Source: Nitrosospira multiformis
Lineage (GTDB): Bacteria > Pseudomonadota > Gammaproteobacteria > Burkholderiales > Nitrosomonadaceae
Length of the DNA stretch: 64,000 bases
Direction of reading: 5' to 3'
Assembly: GCF_900111585.1 (NCBI RefSeq)
Contig: NZ_FOHI01000003.1
Span: 248,001 to 312,000 of the forward strand
Of this stretch, positions 51,187 through 62,913 are shown piece by piece (the stretch's first letter is position 1; each line of letters starts with the position of its first letter). The notes beneath the pieces were generated by a model. It worked only from the letters and a program-made list of their open reading frames with translations. It did not search any database and was not told where the DNA came from. Both the position numbers and the translations under genes were made by a program.

Positions 51187-51951
51187 TCATTGTTTTACGC
51201 AGATACCACTGCAATCCGCTCCGCCACGTGCCGGATCGCAATTGTCTGAAGGATCATCCACACACTTCTTGCCCTCAGGGCAGGGGAAGCCGGCTATGCC
51301 ACCGCACATTTGCTTCGGTTCCTTCTCCCCATAGGCCGAGCTTCCTTTCGGCGGATAATCGACGCGCTTGCCTGCCCCTCGCTTCCCGGATTCCGTTGCG
51401 CCTATGCTGACCGTCTCGCGAATCTGCCGGGGCGTGACCGCTTCCACGTCGATGGATTCGACTTCTCCATCAGTATGCCGAGCGGTATAAACGCCGACAA
51501 CATCCAGAGGCACCGGGCTTTTCACGACCAGGAATCCTTCAAGAAAGGCGAAATCCACGCACACGCCATCGATCGGACAAAAGTAATTGGCGATATCAAA
51601 GCAATTCACGCCTACCGCCCCATCCGGCTGAATGACGGCCTCCTTGAAAGGTGTTACATCGAATGGTCCTGGCTCGGAACCAAACTGTGCGGCAAGCGCC
51701 ACCTTGGCGGCAATGCTGATTTTTTTGTCGCTCGGGTTATGAATATTGACCGTGGTGCGATAAGTGCCACGCGCCAATGTTCCGTCCTGATGTGGTAGCA
51801 GCAATGAGCACGCGACCTTGGCCGCATACTGATACTCTGTCTTGATTGTCTTGGAAGGCTTCATCGGCTCTGCCTGTGAAACGGGAATAACAAGCAGACC
51901 GCACAGTCCCATCAATGCGGACAGAAACCCCATCATTCGCAACTGTTTCAT
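51187..51951 (-). CDS. Exported protein with Cys-rich C-terminal knot
   Basis: A 254-residue protein from ATG 51951 with AAGGAGGT 5 bases upstream. The signal peptide is about 1-27 ('LLVIPVSQA'). A beta-sandwich-like body follows ('TYRTTVNIHNPSDKKISIAA'). The last 40 residues hold seven Cys: 'MCGGIAGFPCPEGKKCVDDP' and 'DNCDPARGGADCSGICVKQ', a Kazal-like or small disulfide-rich motif seen at the end of several exported bacterial proteins. Function unknown; disulfides would need DsbA/DsbC, both in this window. Confidence 0.7.
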   Translation of the reverse strand: MKQLRMMGFLSALMGLCGLLVIPVSQAEPMKPSKTIKTEYQYAAKVACSLLLPHQDGTLARGTYRTTVNIHNPSDKKISIAAKVALAAQFGSEPGPFDVTPFKEAVIQPDGAVGVNCFDIANYFCPIDGVCVDFAFLEGFLVVKSPVPLDVVGVYTARHTDGEVESIDVEAVTPRQIRETVSIGATESGKRGAGKRVDYPPKGSSAYGEKEPKQMCGGIAGFPCPEGKKCVDDPSDNCDPARGGADCSGICVKQ

Positions 51952-52642
51952 GACCACCTCCTTATTTTTGGAATTCGCACAAACCCCGCATGCCTTCAAA
52001 TGTCAAAGTCATGAACAGGCATGAAGCGTTTTTGACCGTCATTACTCCAGTGACAGGAGGACATTCGGATTTCCAGATTTATTCATAGCAGTATTTGCTT
52101 TACAGTCAAGCTTGCTTCCCGGGATTTTCAAAACAATGGCTTTTCTTTTATCAAGGATTAGGGATGAGGGTCCGCTGGATAGTCAGACCTTTGGGACAGA
52201 GAAGGTGGGGGATGATCAGGGTGTGGAGGCTGGAATCTACCTCTTCCAGGGGGTAGAGGTTATGCTATGGATTAAGTAGATTTTTTTGCCAACCTGACCT
52301 CTACGATTTGAGTATCGCTTTAATTTCTGCCAGGGTTACAGCGAGCATTAAAGAGTCAAGCGGATACGGGTAAAATTCGCACGTTTCAAAGACTTTGGCC
52401 TTCTCTGACATCCCATGCATGCATTAGAACCGCCCTTATACAGGCGATCCGCCGCCTGGAGGATTCGCCAAAGTACATCATTCAAAAGGACGCCAGCAAT
52501 TCCCTTTCCTTACCATCCGAGACTCCAGTCCTCTTGGCCTCGAGATTTACGCTATTGCGATCTCCACCAGCGACAGTCAGTGCCAGCAGTTCGCGTGAGA
52601 TTTTTAGAAATTGCTTCGGGAGGAGAAGCTCCGCTTTGCAGA
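51952..52642. other. Intergenic region, no gene recognised
   Basis: About 690 bases. An 84-codon frame at 52415-52666 (+) shows no protein-like pattern. A minor inverted repeat GTAGAGGT/ACCTCTAC (52253-52260, 52297-52304) is present. Confidence 0.45.
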
Positions 52643-52879
52643 TCAATGTGGACTTTTGCCGTTTGACATGCGGGTCAATTTTTTGAGGAGCGCCTTACAG
52701 GATTTTTGCGCTGACTCAAGCATGGTGTAGAGGTCGAGGAGATTGATGACGATATATTTGCCGCAAGCCGGACAGGAAAGTCTCGGTTCGTACTTCAGCC
52801 GTAAGATCCTCTCTTCATGCTGGTTCGAGCAGTGAGGACAGAAGACTGTTATTGATTCGGAATCCAGATTGAGGGGCAT
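52643..52879 (-). CDS. Small zinc-ribbon protein
   Basis: A 78-residue protein with two C-x2-C knuckles: 'TVFCPHCSNQHEERIL' and 'RLSCPACGKYIVINLL', the spacing of a zinc ribbon, followed by a basic helix 'KSCKALLKKLTRMSNGKSPH'. Possibly nucleic-acid binding. Family not recognised. Confidence 0.6.
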   Translation of the reverse strand: MPLNLDSESITVFCPHCSNQHEERILRLKYEPRLSCPACGKYIVINLLDLYTMLESAQKSCKALLKKLTRMSNGKSPH

Positions 52880-53033
52880 TGCAATCCCTTATGGTCGGAT
52901 TGGTACTCGTTTCGGATGAGTGGAAGGTTGGGAGGGAATTGAGAGGAGCGTCAGATGGCGTGTTTCGAGTCCAGGACAGTAGATCCGGAAAAAAGCAACA
53001 GTCTGCTATTACGCTAGGGGAGGGGGTGCCTCG

Positions 53034-53120
53034 TGGTGCCGGGAGGGGGAATCGAACCCCCATGACCTCGCGGTCGCGGGATTTTGAGTCCCGTGCGTCT
53101 ACCAATTCCGCCATCCCGGC
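53034..53120 (-). tRNA. tRNA-Leu (CAA)
   Basis: An 87-nt class II tRNA. The 5' end GCCGGGATGGCGGAATTGGT pairs with the 3' CCTCCCGGC, discriminator A and encoded CCA. The anticodon loop CTCAAAA gives CAA (Leu, UUG). The long variable arm and the GGTAGACGC D-loop are typical of tRNA-Leu. Confidence 0.95.
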
Positions 53121-53218
53121 AAAGCTTTTTCTGTTCTTTTTCAGGAGGGGCATTATCACTGAAAACCCCATTTGCGGCAACCCGTAGCGCGATTCCCGCT
53201 GCCGGTATAATACGCGCG

Positions 53219-54292
53219 ATGAAAATTCAGGATTTCGACTTCGACCTTCCCCCTGAACTCATTGCGCAGTTTCCGGCCGAGAAGCGGGGCAATAGCCGCA
53301 TGCTGCATCTCGACGCCGCAAGTGGCGCATTGCAGGACAGGATGTTTGCCGACCTCCCATCGTACTTGCGTCCCGGTGACGTAATCGTCTTTAACGATAC
53401 CCGCGTCATCAAGGCGCGCCTGTATGGCGTGAGAGATACTGGAGGCAGGGTCGAGGTCCTGGTGGAGCGCGTATTGGACAGGCAGCGCGTGCTGGCTGTT
53501 ATTCGCGCCAGTCATTCACCGAAACCGGGCTCGAAGCTTTTCCTTGCCGACGCGATCGAGGTCACCGTCCTGTCTCGCGAGCACGATTTTTATACCCTGC
53601 AATTCGAGCACGAGGGTGCGGTCAGCGAGTTGCTGGAACGTTACGGCAATCTCCCGCTGCCCCCTTATATATCGCGCCCGGTGGAAAAATCTGACGAGCT
53701 GCGGTATCAGACCGTTTATGCGAACAATCCTGGCGCAGTGGCGGCTCCGACCGCGGGTCTGCATTTCGATGAGCACATGCTGGAGTTGTTACGGAAAATG
53801 GGGGTGGTGATGGCGCATGTGACGCTGCATGTGGGCTCCGGTACTTTCCAGCCGGTCCGGGTGGAAAATATTGCCGATCATAGAATGCACAGCGAAATTT
53901 TTTATGTCTCTGCGGAAACCGTGGAATGCATTAAGCATGCGAAAGCCGAAGGCGGGCGGGTACTGGCCGTGGGCACAACCTCGCTCAGGGCGCTGGAAGC
54001 CGCGGCAGTAGCTACAGAGGAGGGAGCGGAGGCGGATAATGGGGAAGATGGCGTTCGGATAAAATGCGGAGCGGGCGAAACCGATATTTTCATTACGCCG
54101 GGTTATCAGTTCCGGGTAGTGGATTGCCTGCTGACCAACTTTCATTTGCCCCGCTCGACCTTGTTAATGCTCGTGTCCGCGTTCGGCGGGGTCGAAAATA
54201 TTCGGCTTGCGTACCGGCATGCGATCAAAGAACGCTATCGCTTTTTCAGTTTTGGCGATGCGATGCTGATCGAAAGGGCAGAGGGGATATAG
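53219..54292 (+). CDS. queA: S-adenosylmethionine:tRNA ribosyltransferase-isomerase
   Basis: A 357-residue enzyme that transfers ribose from SAM to preQ1 in tRNA to form epoxyqueuosine. The start '[20 protein letters not shown]', '[16 protein letters not shown]', '[20 protein letters not shown]' and '[20 protein letters not shown]' are QueA signatures. TATAAT at 53206-53211 ends 7 bases before the ATG, so the transcript may have almost no leader. Followed by tgt, the previous step of the queuosine pathway. Confidence 0.96.
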   Translation: MKIQDFDFDLPPELIAQFPAEKRGNSRMLHLDAASGALQDRMFADLPSYLRPGDVIVFNDTRVIKARLYGVRDTGGRVEVLVERVLDRQRVLAVIRASHSPKPGSKLFLADAIEVTVLSREHDFYTLQFEHEGAVSELLERYGNLPLPPYISRPVEKSDELRYQTVYANNPGAVAAPTAGLHFDEHMLELLRKMGVVMAHVTLHVGSGTFQPVRVENIADHRMHSEIFYVSAETVECIKHAKAEGGRVLAVGTTSLRALEAAAVATEEGAEADNGEDGVRIKCGAGETDIFITPGYQFRVVDCLLTNFHLPRSTLLMLVSAFGGVENIRLAYRHAIKERYRFFSFGDAMLIERAEGI

Positions 54293-54408
54293 ATTAAAGC
54301 CTGGAATAACGAATCTGCGGGCACAATCGTTTGCCTCCAGTCATAGCGCTATCTTCTAAAAAACCGCTTGGTCTTCTTTCTATAAAACTGCCTTATTCAG
54401 TAGCTTGA

Positions 54409-55515
<1,107 letters not shown>

Positions 55516-55554
55516 TAAAATCACGTTCTTTTTATCTCATTACCGGAGAATGCC

Positions 55555-55893
55555 ATGTTGATTAGTGCAGCCTACGCTCAGGCCACCGCACCCACCGCGC
55601 CGCCCGGGGCCGATTTTATGAGTCTGCTCCCGCTGATCGCCATATTCGTCGTGTTTTACCTGTTGCTGATTCGTCCGCAGGCGAAGCGCGCCAAGGAACA
55701 GAAGCTGATGATCGAGGCGTTGCAAAAAGGCGATGAAGTGGCCACTGCGGCGGGGGTGCTGGGTCGGGTAGGCAAGATCAGTGGAAATTACATCATCCTG
55801 CAGGTTGCCGAGAATGTGCAGATTGTCATACAGAAGTCGTCTGTTCAAACCCTGCTCCCCAAGGGAACATTGAACACTATCGAAAAAGAATAA
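55555..55893 (+). CDS. yajC: Sec translocon accessory subunit YajC
   Basis: A 112-residue membrane protein with a short periplasmic Ala/Pro lead, one transmembrane helix ('LLPLIAIFVVFYLLLIRPQA') and a cytoplasmic domain with 'GDEVATAAGVLGRVGKISGN'. It associates with SecDF and SecYEG. AGGAGA precedes the ATG. Confidence 0.95.
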   Translation: MLISAAYAQATAPTAPPGADFMSLLPLIAIFVVFYLLLIRPQAKRAKEQKLMIEALQKGDEVATAAGVLGRVGKISGNYIILQVAENVQIVIQKSSVQTLLPKGTLNTIEKE

Positions 55894-55962
55894 TTGAAAC
55901 TATTGTAAACCCTGTATGGCGCGGTCGCTTCGACCTTCTCCTCCTCTGGCTACTCCGAAAAC

Positions 55963-57807
55963 ATGAACCGCTATCCTGCCTGGAAATACCTCTTTATCGC
56001 GGTTTCGATACTGCTTGGCCTGCTCTATACCCTGCCGAATTTCTATGGAGAGTCGCCGGCGGTGCAGATTTCGCCACTGAGGAATGCAGCCAAGGCTGAT
56101 ACCGGATTGCTGAATCGCGTCGAAGAGGCGCTTAAAAAAGCCGGTCTCCCCACTACCGGCATGTTTCTGGAGGGGGGCAGCATCAAGGCGCGCTTTACCG
56201 ATACGGATACGCAGATCAGGGCCAGGGATGCGCTCCAGTCGCTGCTGGGCAACGGCTACATGGTGGCACTGAATCTCCTGCCCAATTCCCCCCAATGGCT
56301 GACCAGCGTCGGCGCACTGCCGATGTATCTTGGGCTCGATCTCCGCGGCGGCGTCCATTTTCTGCTGGAAGTGGATATGAAAGGGGCCCTCTCCAAAGCC
56401 CTTGACCGCTTCGGTTCCGATATCCGCGGCAGTTTGCGGGAGAAAAAAATTCCCTATGCGGGCCTCGACAAGCGTGGCTCGCTGATCATCGTCAAATTCC
56501 GCAATGCGGAATCGCGCGCGCAGGCAGAGGCGGAAATCAAAAAGAACTATCCTGACCTGGATTTGCGGGAAGAGAATGTCGGCACCGAGTTCCATCTGGC
56601 GGCTACGTTGAGGCCGGAGGCACAGAAGCGCATCCAGGACGCCGCCGTACAGCAGAACATCACGACCCTGCGCAATCGTGTCAACGAGCTCGGGGTGGCT
56701 GAGCCTATCATTCAGCAGGCCGGGGCGGACCGGGTGGTGGTGCAACTGCCCGGTGTGCAGGATACCGCCAAAGCCAAGGATATTCTGGGGCGCACCGCGA
56801 CACTCGAAGTCCGCATGGTTGACGAGGAACACGACCTCAGCGCGGCATTGAGGGGACAGATTCCCTTTGGCTCCGAGCTGTACAGCGAACGCGGAGGCGG
56901 GCCGTTGCTGGTAAAAAAACAGGTAGTGCTGACAGGTGACAGGATCAACGATGCGCAGCCCGGCTTCGACAACAATAACCAGCCAGCGGTCCACCTCAAC
57001 CTGGACAACAGCGGAGCTCGCATTTTCCAGCAGCTTACCCGCGATAACGTCGGCAAGCGCATGGCCATTCTGCTGATCGAGAGAAACCAGGCTGAAGTGA
57101 TCACCGCGCCGGTGATCCGGGAAGAAATCGGCGGTGGAAGGGTGCAGATCAGCGGTCGCATGACTTCAGAGGAAGCACGGGATGTGGCATTGCTGCTGCG
57201 TGCAGGGGCGCTGGCTGCTCCCATGGATATCGTCGAGGAGCGAACCGTGGGTCCGAGCCTGGGTGCGGAAAACATCGAGAGCGGATTTAACTCCACGCTC
57301 TATGGCTTTGCCGCCATCGCTGTCTTCATGACCATCTATTATCTGGTATTCGGTTTCATCTCGGTGTTGGCGCTCGGGGTCAACCTGCTGCTGCTGGTCG
57401 GCCTTCTTTCGATTCTGCAGGCAACGCTCACGCTGCCCGGCATGGCTGCTATTGCACTTACCTTGGGGATGGCCATTGACGCCAATGTGCTCATCAACGA
57501 ACGCATACGCGATGAACTGAGAGAGGGCATGGCGCCGCAGGCTGCGATAAACGTTGGCTACGAACGTGCCTGGGCGACCATTCTCGATTCCAACATCACT
57601 ACCCTGATTGCGGGTATCGCTTTGTTTGCATTCGGGTCGGGCCCGATAAAGGGATTTGCAGTAGTGCTGTGCCTGGGCATCCTGACTTCCATGTTCAGCG
57701 CGGTGATGGTCTCGCGCGGATTCGTCAATCTGGTATACGGCAGCCGCCGCAAACTGGAGCGGGTTTCCATCGGACAGGTGTGGAAGCCTGTGACCAACAA
57801 GCGCTGA
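55963..57807 (+). CDS. secD: Protein translocase subunit SecD
   Basis: A 614-residue RND-type membrane protein that uses the proton gradient to pull preproteins into the periplasm. The first helix is at about 10-27, with a large periplasmic domain ('LGLDLRGGVHFLLEVDMKGA') and five more helices at the end. The D-x3-A-N-V motif occurs in 'LGMAIDANVLINERIRDELR', with the transported Asp near residue 506. The length is normal. Confidence 0.97.
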   Translation: MNRYPAWKYLFIAVSILLGLLYTLPNFYGESPAVQISPLRNAAKADTGLLNRVEEALKKAGLPTTGMFLEGGSIKARFTDTDTQIRARDALQSLLGNGYMVALNLLPNSPQWLTSVGALPMYLGLDLRGGVHFLLEVDMKGALSKALDRFGSDIRGSLREKKIPYAGLDKRGSLIIVKFRNAESRAQAEAEIKKNYPDLDLREENVGTEFHLAATLRPEAQKRIQDAAVQQNITTLRNRVNELGVAEPIIQQAGADRVVVQLPGVQDTAKAKDILGRTATLEVRMVDEEHDLSAALRGQIPFGSELYSERGGGPLLVKKQVVLTGDRINDAQPGFDNNNQPAVHLNLDNSGARIFQQLTRDNVGKRMAILLIERNQAEVITAPVIREEIGGGRVQISGRMTSEEARDVALLLRAGALAAPMDIVEERTVGPSLGAENIESGFNSTLYGFAAIAVFMTIYYLVFGFISVLALGVNLLLLVGLLSILQATLTLPGMAAIALTLGMAIDANVLINERIRDELREGMAPQAAINVGYERAWATILDSNITTLIAGIALFAFGSGPIKGFAVVLCLGILTSMFSAVMVSRGFVNLVYGSRRKLERVSIGQVWKPVTNKR

Positions 57808-57848
57808 CAACGGAAAAAGCGTACCTTTTGAGAGAATAAGAGTTATCA

Positions 57849-58781
57849 ATGGAATTTTTCAGGTTCAAGCGCGACATCCCTTTCATGAGCTGGGGGAAAT
57901 ATACGACGACCATTTCCCTGGTTACTTTTATCGCGGCGATATTTTTCCTTGTTACCAAGGGGTTGAACCTGGGGGTTGATTTTACCGGCGGAACGGTCAT
58001 GGAAGTCAGCTACACCCAGCCGGCGGATCTCAACCGCATCCGGGGGACCTTGATCAAGCTCGGAATGGCTGACGCCAGCGTGCAGAATTTCGGCACTTCT
58101 CGGGATGTGCTGATACGCCTGCCAGCCAAGGCCGACATGTCGAGCGCAAAGCTTTCCGAGACAGTGATCGCCGCGCTGCACGCGGATGATGAGACGGCGG
58201 AGTTGCGCCGGGTAGAGTTTGTGGGCCCCCAAGTGGGCAAGGAGCTGGTGGAAAACGGGGCACTGGCCTTGCTGATCGTTTCGCTGGGGATCGTCGCTTA
58301 TCTGGCAATACGGTTCGAGTGGAAATTCGGCGTTTCCGGCATCATCGCCAACCTGCATGACGTCGTGATTATCCTGGGATTTTTCGCATTCTTCCAATGG
58401 GAATTTTCACTCACGGTTCTTGCCGCCATACTGGCGATTCTGGGGTATTCGGTAAACGAATCGGTGGTGGTATTCGACCGGATACGCGAGAATTTCCGCA
58501 AAATGCGCCGGGCGTCGGTGGCCCAAGTCATCGACAACGCCATAACCCGCACCATGTCGCGTACCATCATCACGCATGGCAGCACCCAGATGGTCGTGGT
58601 ATCGATGCTGCTTTTCGGCGGCGAGTCACTGCATTACTTCGCTCTGGCACTCACCATCGGCATTCTGTTCGGCATTTATTCCTCTGTGCTGGTCGCAAGC
58701 CCCCTTCTCATGCTGTTGGGTGTTTCGCGCAAGGATATTGTCAAACCCGAAAAGAAACCTGAACCGGAAGCAGTACCTTGA
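57849..58781 (+). CDS. secF: Protein translocase subunit SecF
   Basis: A 310-residue partner of SecD with six helices. 'LGVDFTGGTVMEVSY' opens the periplasmic domain. The charge-relay motif is 'ILGYSVNESVVVFDRIRENF', and the end carries 'RTMSRTIITHGSTQMVVVSM'. It starts 41 bases after secD. SecD, SecF and YajC act as one complex. Confidence 0.97.
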   Translation: MEFFRFKRDIPFMSWGKYTTTISLVTFIAAIFFLVTKGLNLGVDFTGGTVMEVSYTQPADLNRIRGTLIKLGMADASVQNFGTSRDVLIRLPAKADMSSAKLSETVIAALHADDETAELRRVEFVGPQVGKELVENGALALLIVSLGIVAYLAIRFEWKFGVSGIIANLHDVVIILGFFAFFQWEFSLTVLAAILAILGYSVNESVVVFDRIRENFRKMRRASVAQVIDNAITRTMSRTIITHGSTQMVVVSMLLFGGESLHYFALALTIGILFGIYSSVLVASPLLMLLGVSRKDIVKPEKKPEPEAVP

Positions 58782-58849
58782 ACCGGAATTCATAAATCAA
58801 AATTCAGGCTTTTCCCTCCGGGAGGCCTTTCATATCCGTTCAGTCCATT

Positions 58850-59509
58850 TTGGAAATTATTGCCACCTTTATCGACATCATCCTTCACCTGGATAAGCAC
58901 CTGATCTGGCTGGTGGAGAATTATGGCAGTTGGGTTTATCTCATACTGTTCCTGATAATTTTTTGTGAAACAGGCTTGGTGGTGACTCCGTTCCTGCCAG
59001 GGGATTCGCTGCTGTTTGTCGCGGGCGCCATCGCAGCTACAGGCGCGATGGAGGTAACCGGGTTGGCGGCGCTGCTCATGCTGGCAGCATTTTGTGGAGA
59101 TAATACGAATTATTGGATCGGGCGCTATTTCGGCCCGAGAATATTCACGCGAACTGATTCGCGCCTATTGAATCGTGCCCATCTGGAAAAAACTGAGGCC
59201 TTTTATGCCAGGCATGGTGGAAAGACAATCATCTTTGCGCGTTTTCTGCCTATCATCCGTACCTTTGCGCCGTTTGTTGCAGGTATCGGACGAATGGTTT
59301 ATCCCCGTTTCATGGCTTACAGCACCTTCGGCAGCATTTTCTGGATCAGTTTCTTCGTGTTCGGGGGTTTCTTCTTTGGCAATGTGCCGATAGTAAAGAA
59401 TAATCTGACTTTCTTCATTTTCGGCATCATTATCATTTCCGTCCTTCCCGGATTGATCCAGTTCATGCGGGGCTGGCTCGGAAATCGCGCCGCAGCCCGT
59501 TCCCGGTAG
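58850..59509 (+). CDS. DedA-family membrane protein
   Basis: A 219-residue polytopic protein of the DedA/VTT superfamily (lipid scramblase or C55-P flippase type). Motifs: 'FCETGLVVTPFLPGDSLLFV', 'FCGDNTNYWIGRYFGPRIF' and 'IIFARFLPIIRTFAPFVAGI', with the G-x-R and re-entrant loop Pro. The start is TTG 58850; no strong Shine-Dalgarno sequence, so the start is uncertain. Confidence 0.9.
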   Translation: MEIIATFIDIILHLDKHLIWLVENYGSWVYLILFLIIFCETGLVVTPFLPGDSLLFVAGAIAATGAMEVTGLAALLMLAAFCGDNTNYWIGRYFGPRIFTRTDSRLLNRAHLEKTEAFYARHGGKTIIFARFLPIIRTFAPFVAGIGRMVYPRFMAYSTFGSIFWISFFVFGGFFFGNVPIVKNNLTFFIFGIIIISVLPGLIQFMRGWLGNRAAARSR

Positions 59510-59602
59510 AACGACCGCAAGCGGACAAATCGAATCTCGATAAATCGGAACCTGATTTGCGGATGCTGCAGAAAGGCAGAAAGGATGGAAAGGATTGTTA
59601 CA

Positions 59603-60715
59603 TCAATCGGCATTTTTGCCGGTCGAGGATGCCTTCTCTTGGGATAAAGCGATAACCCCCTCATCCTTGCCGGATCCTTTATCCTCAAAGCCAGGGCTCA
59701 TCCATCCCTGTAGATTGGCAAGGGTAATGTCACCCAGTGCGTGTATCCAGTCATCGCGTTCATTCAGACAGGGAATGTAATGGAACTGGTGTCCCCCGGC
59801 CTGGATAAAAATGTTTTTGCCCTCCATAGCGATTTCTTCGAGGGTTTCAAGGCAGTCGGAGACAAAACCGGGGCAGACGACATCGATACGCTGTGTCCCT
59901 TGCCTGCCTAGCTGCTCCAAGGTATCGGCCGTGTAAGGCCTCAGCCATTCTGCCCTGCCAAAGCGGGACTGAAAGCAGAGCTGATACTGGTTTGTGGCCA
60001 GTCCCAGCGCCTCTGCCAGTAAGAGGCCCGTTTTCCGACATTCATCCTGGTATGGGTCCCCTTTGTCCACGGACGATTGAGGTATGCCATGAAAGCTCAT
60101 CACGAGTTTATCTGGCCTGCCCGCCCTCGCCCAGTGGTCGCGCACGTTGTTTGCGAGCGCAGCGATATACCCTGGATGATCGTGATAGTGTTTCACTATG
60201 CGCACAGCGGGAATATTACGCAGCTTTGCCAGTTGCGCGAATATTTCATCGAAGGCTGAAGCAGTACTGCTGGCAGCGTATTGGGGGTAGAGCGGCAGTA
60301 TGAGCAGTCGGTCGCAACCCTGTTCCCGGAAGCGCTCCAGCATTTCAACTACCGAAGGGCTGCCTATGCTCATTGCGTATTGCACCATCGGCGCGGAATG
60401 AAGGCGTTTTCTCAGGAAATCCTGGAGCAGCCGGGTCTGGCGGGCAGTGTGAACCTTGAGCGGGGAGCCTTCCGGCATCCACACCTGCGCATACTTTTCC
60501 GCCGATTTTTTCGGTCGGGTATTGAGTATGATGCCGTTGAGGATGGGCCACCACACCCACTGCGGTAATTCTATAACCCGGGGATTGCTGAGGAACTGCT
60601 TGAGATAAGGACGTAGCGCCTCTGGAGTGGGCGCATCCGGCGTACCGAGATTGATCAGCAGGACTCCAGTCTGGCTGGATACATCCTGATGAAGAGCAGA
60701 CTCGGGGGAAATCAA
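59603..60715 (-). CDS. hemH: Ferrochelatase
   Basis: A 370-residue enzyme that inserts Fe2+ into protoporphyrin IX. '[20 protein letters not shown]' is the start, '[20 protein letters not shown]' and '[20 protein letters not shown]' hold the catalytic His, and '[20 protein letters not shown]' is the Glu-rich site. Heme demand is high in ammonia oxidisers. It starts 23 bases downstream of hrcA, on the same strand. Confidence 0.96.
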   Translation of the reverse strand: MISPESALHQDVSSQTGVLLINLGTPDAPTPEALRPYLKQFLSNPRVIELPQWVWWPILNGIILNTRPKKSAEKYAQVWMPEGSPLKVHTARQTRLLQDFLRKRLHSAPMVQYAMSIGSPSVVEMLERFREQGCDRLLILPLYPQYAASSTASAFDEIFAQLAKLRNIPAVRIVKHYHDHPGYIAALANNVRDHWARAGRPDKLVMSFHGIPQSSVDKGDPYQDECRKTGLLLAEALGLATNQYQLCFQSRFGRAEWLRPYTADTLEQLGRQGTQRIDVVCPGFVSDCLETLEEIAMEGKNIFIQAGGHQFHYIPCLNERDDWIHALGDITLANLQGWMSPGFEDKGSGKDEGVIALSQEKASSTGKNAD

Positions 60716-60738
60716 GGCGGGATGATTCCGGAGATTCC

Positions 60739-61758
60739 TTAATGCAGGGACAATGCGCTCGACAGCAACCTTGCCGTCATATCCACGACAGGAATGACAC
60801 GCTCGTAAGCCATCCGGGTGGGCCCGATGACGGCAACCGTACCGACCATTTTCCCATCCACTCTGTAAGGCGCTGTAACAACGCTGAATTCATCCATTGT
60901 AACGACTCCGCACTCTTCCCCGATAAAGATTTGCACACCTTCCGCCTTGCGGCTGAATTCCAGCAACTGCAGCAACGCGGTCTTGCGTTCGAACAGATCA
61001 AACAGTTTTTTCAGGCTTGCCATATTGCTGGATAAATCCTGCACATCCAAAAGCTTGCGTTCACCAGCCACTATTACAGCCTCGCTGTTTTCTCTGATTG
61101 CCGCATCGCCCGCATCGATGGCGGCGGTCATCAGCGAGGTCATGTCCTGACGCAACTGCTTCAGTTCACTTTGCAGACGAGTGCGGATCTCATCAATGGC
61201 GTAACCAGCATAATTGTGGTTGATGAAATTCGCCGCTTCCGTCAGTTCAGACTGGCTGTAATTCCTGTCGGTGAAAAGCACGCGATTTTGAACGTCTCCT
61301 TCCGGAGTGACAATGATGAGCAGAACACGTTTTTCCGACAGCGACATGAATTCTATATAACGGAATACGGCGCTGTTACGCTTGGGGCTGACTACTACCC
61401 CGGCAAAGCGGGTGAGTTCGGCCAACAATTGCGAGGCGGAGTTGATCAACCGTGAAGGATTGTCCGGATGGAGCTGGTCCTCCAATTGATGAATCTGGAT
61501 GACATCCAGAGGTTTGACCACCAGCAGCGTATCCACGAAAAAACGGTAGCCCTGATGGGTAGGTATACGGCCGGCAGAGGCGTGCGGGCTGGCAACTAGG
61601 CCCATTTCCTCGAGATCCGCCATTACGTTTCGAATCGTGGCCGCGCTCAGATCCAGCCCGGAAAATTTTGAGAGCGAGCGCGAGCCCACTGGCTGGCCTT
61701 CGCTTATATAGCGTTCCACCAGAGTCTTAAGCAAAATCTGTGCGCGTTTGTTCAGCAT
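60739..61758 (-). CDS. hrcA: Heat-inducible transcription repressor HrcA
   Basis: A 339-residue repressor. The winged helix is '[20 protein letters not shown]', '[20 protein letters not shown]' then '[20 protein letters not shown]', and the C-terminal GAF-like dimer domain carries '[20 protein letters not shown]'. HrcA binds CIRCE sites at groESL and dnaK operons. No CIRCE was found in its own upstream region, so it is likely not autoregulated here. Confidence 0.95.
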   Translation of the reverse strand: MLNKRAQILLKTLVERYISEGQPVGSRSLSKFSGLDLSAATIRNVMADLEEMGLVASPHASAGRIPTHQGYRFFVDTLLVVKPLDVIQIHQLEDQLHPDNPSRLINSASQLLAELTRFAGVVVSPKRNSAVFRYIEFMSLSEKRVLLIIVTPEGDVQNRVLFTDRNYSQSELTEAANFINHNYAGYAIDEIRTRLQSELKQLRQDMTSLMTAAIDAGDAAIRENSEAVIVAGERKLLDVQDLSSNMASLKKLFDLFERKTALLQLLEFSRKAEGVQIFIGEECGVVTMDEFSVVTAPYRVDGKMVGTVAVIGPTRMAYERVIPVVDMTARLLSSALSLH

Positions 61759-62012
61759 TCCGATATTCTACACCAGGATTTGATTTTCAGCCTTCTGTTC
61801 CCCCGAAAAGGAACAGTACCTCATCTTTTGATCTTCAATCGGGTGAAAAGATTCCATAAGGATTTGCGGCATGAGCCGGGCAGAGGCAGGCAGGGCCTCC
61901 TTCCATGGGAACCCTTTGTCACCTTCCTGCCGATATGGTTTAATCTCGACAGGAGAAGAGCCATTTCGCGGCTCGGAGGTAGCAGAAGTAGCTAAGGGTA
62001 TTATTCAATAGA

Positions 62013-62897
62013 ATGAGTTCTTCCTTCCAGACAGTAGCACTGATAGGCAAGCACAAGAACCCCGGCATCGTAACACCGTTGTCGAGTTTGGCTCGCTATC
62101 TGCAAAGCCGGAACCTCATTGTGCTGCTCGACAACCTCACCGCTGCAAGCCTGGGTGAGGACAGTTATCCAGCTGTAGCCATGGAGGAGATCGGCAGCCG
62201 CGCCGATCTCGCAATCGTCTTGGGCGGCGACGGTACCATGCTCAACATCGCGCGGAAGCTTGCGCCCTTCAATGTGCCGCTGGTCGGCATCAATCAGGGA
62301 CGCCTCGGCTTTCTTACAGATCTGTCCATTGATACCATGCAGCAAACGCTTGGTGCCATACTCGAAGGTCAATATATTACGGAGCAGCGCATGCTGCTTT
62401 ACGCGGAGGTGGCGCGCAGCAATGTCACCACCTTCGGCGGTCTGGCGCTGAACGACGTGGCTGTCAACCGGGGAATCGGCGGCAACATGATCGAATTTGA
62501 AGTGCGCATCAACGACGAATATGTTTGTTTGCTGCGTTCCGACGGTCTGATTGTTGCCACGCCAACCGGTTCGACGGCGTATGCATTGTCAGCAGGAGGC
62601 CCTATACTGCATCCGAGCCTCGATCTGGTTGCGCTGGTGCCGGTCAGTCCGCATACATTGAGCAATCGTCCGATCGTTGTCGGACCGGATGCGGTGGTGG
62701 AAATCCTGATGCAGCGTACAGCGGTTGCACGTGTTCATTTCGACAGTCATTCTCATTTCGACCTGGAGGAAAACGACAAGGTGATGGTTCGGCGCTCGCC
62801 CCATAGGGTAACGTTACTGCATCCTTCCGACCACAGCTACTACCGCATGTTGCGGGAGAAACTGGGTTGGAGCGGTCTTCCCAGAAACCCGACCTGA
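62013..62897 (+). CDS. nadK: NAD kinase
   Basis: A 294-residue enzyme that makes NADP+. The GGDG motif is at residues 71-74 in 'LAIVLGGDGTMLNIARKLAP', then 'GINQGRLGFLTDLS' and 'NDVAVNRG', with the Gly-rich 'LIVATPTGSTAYALSAGGPI' closing the active site. It is divergent from hrcA and followed 16 bases later by recN, the usual nadK-recN pair. Confidence 0.96.
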   Translation: MSSSFQTVALIGKHKNPGIVTPLSSLARYLQSRNLIVLLDNLTAASLGEDSYPAVAMEEIGSRADLAIVLGGDGTMLNIARKLAPFNVPLVGINQGRLGFLTDLSIDTMQQTLGAILEGQYITEQRMLLYAEVARSNVTTFGGLALNDVAVNRGIGGNMIEFEVRINDEYVCLLRSDGLIVATPTGSTAYALSAGGPILHPSLDLVALVPVSPHTLSNRPIVVGPDAVVEILMQRTAVARVHFDSHSHFDLEENDKVMVRRSPHRVTLLHPSDHSYYRMLREKLGWSGLPRNPT

Positions 62898-62913
62898 ACG
62901 CTGTGGAGTTTCT

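Noticed and set aside
52415-52666. 83-codon plus-strand frame
   Set aside because: Composition is not protein-like, no ribosome-binding site, and it overlaps the end of the zinc-ribbon gene.
61759-62012. CIRCE operator upstream of hrcA
   Set aside because: No TTAGCACTC-N9-GAGTGCTAA-like sequence could be found by eye.
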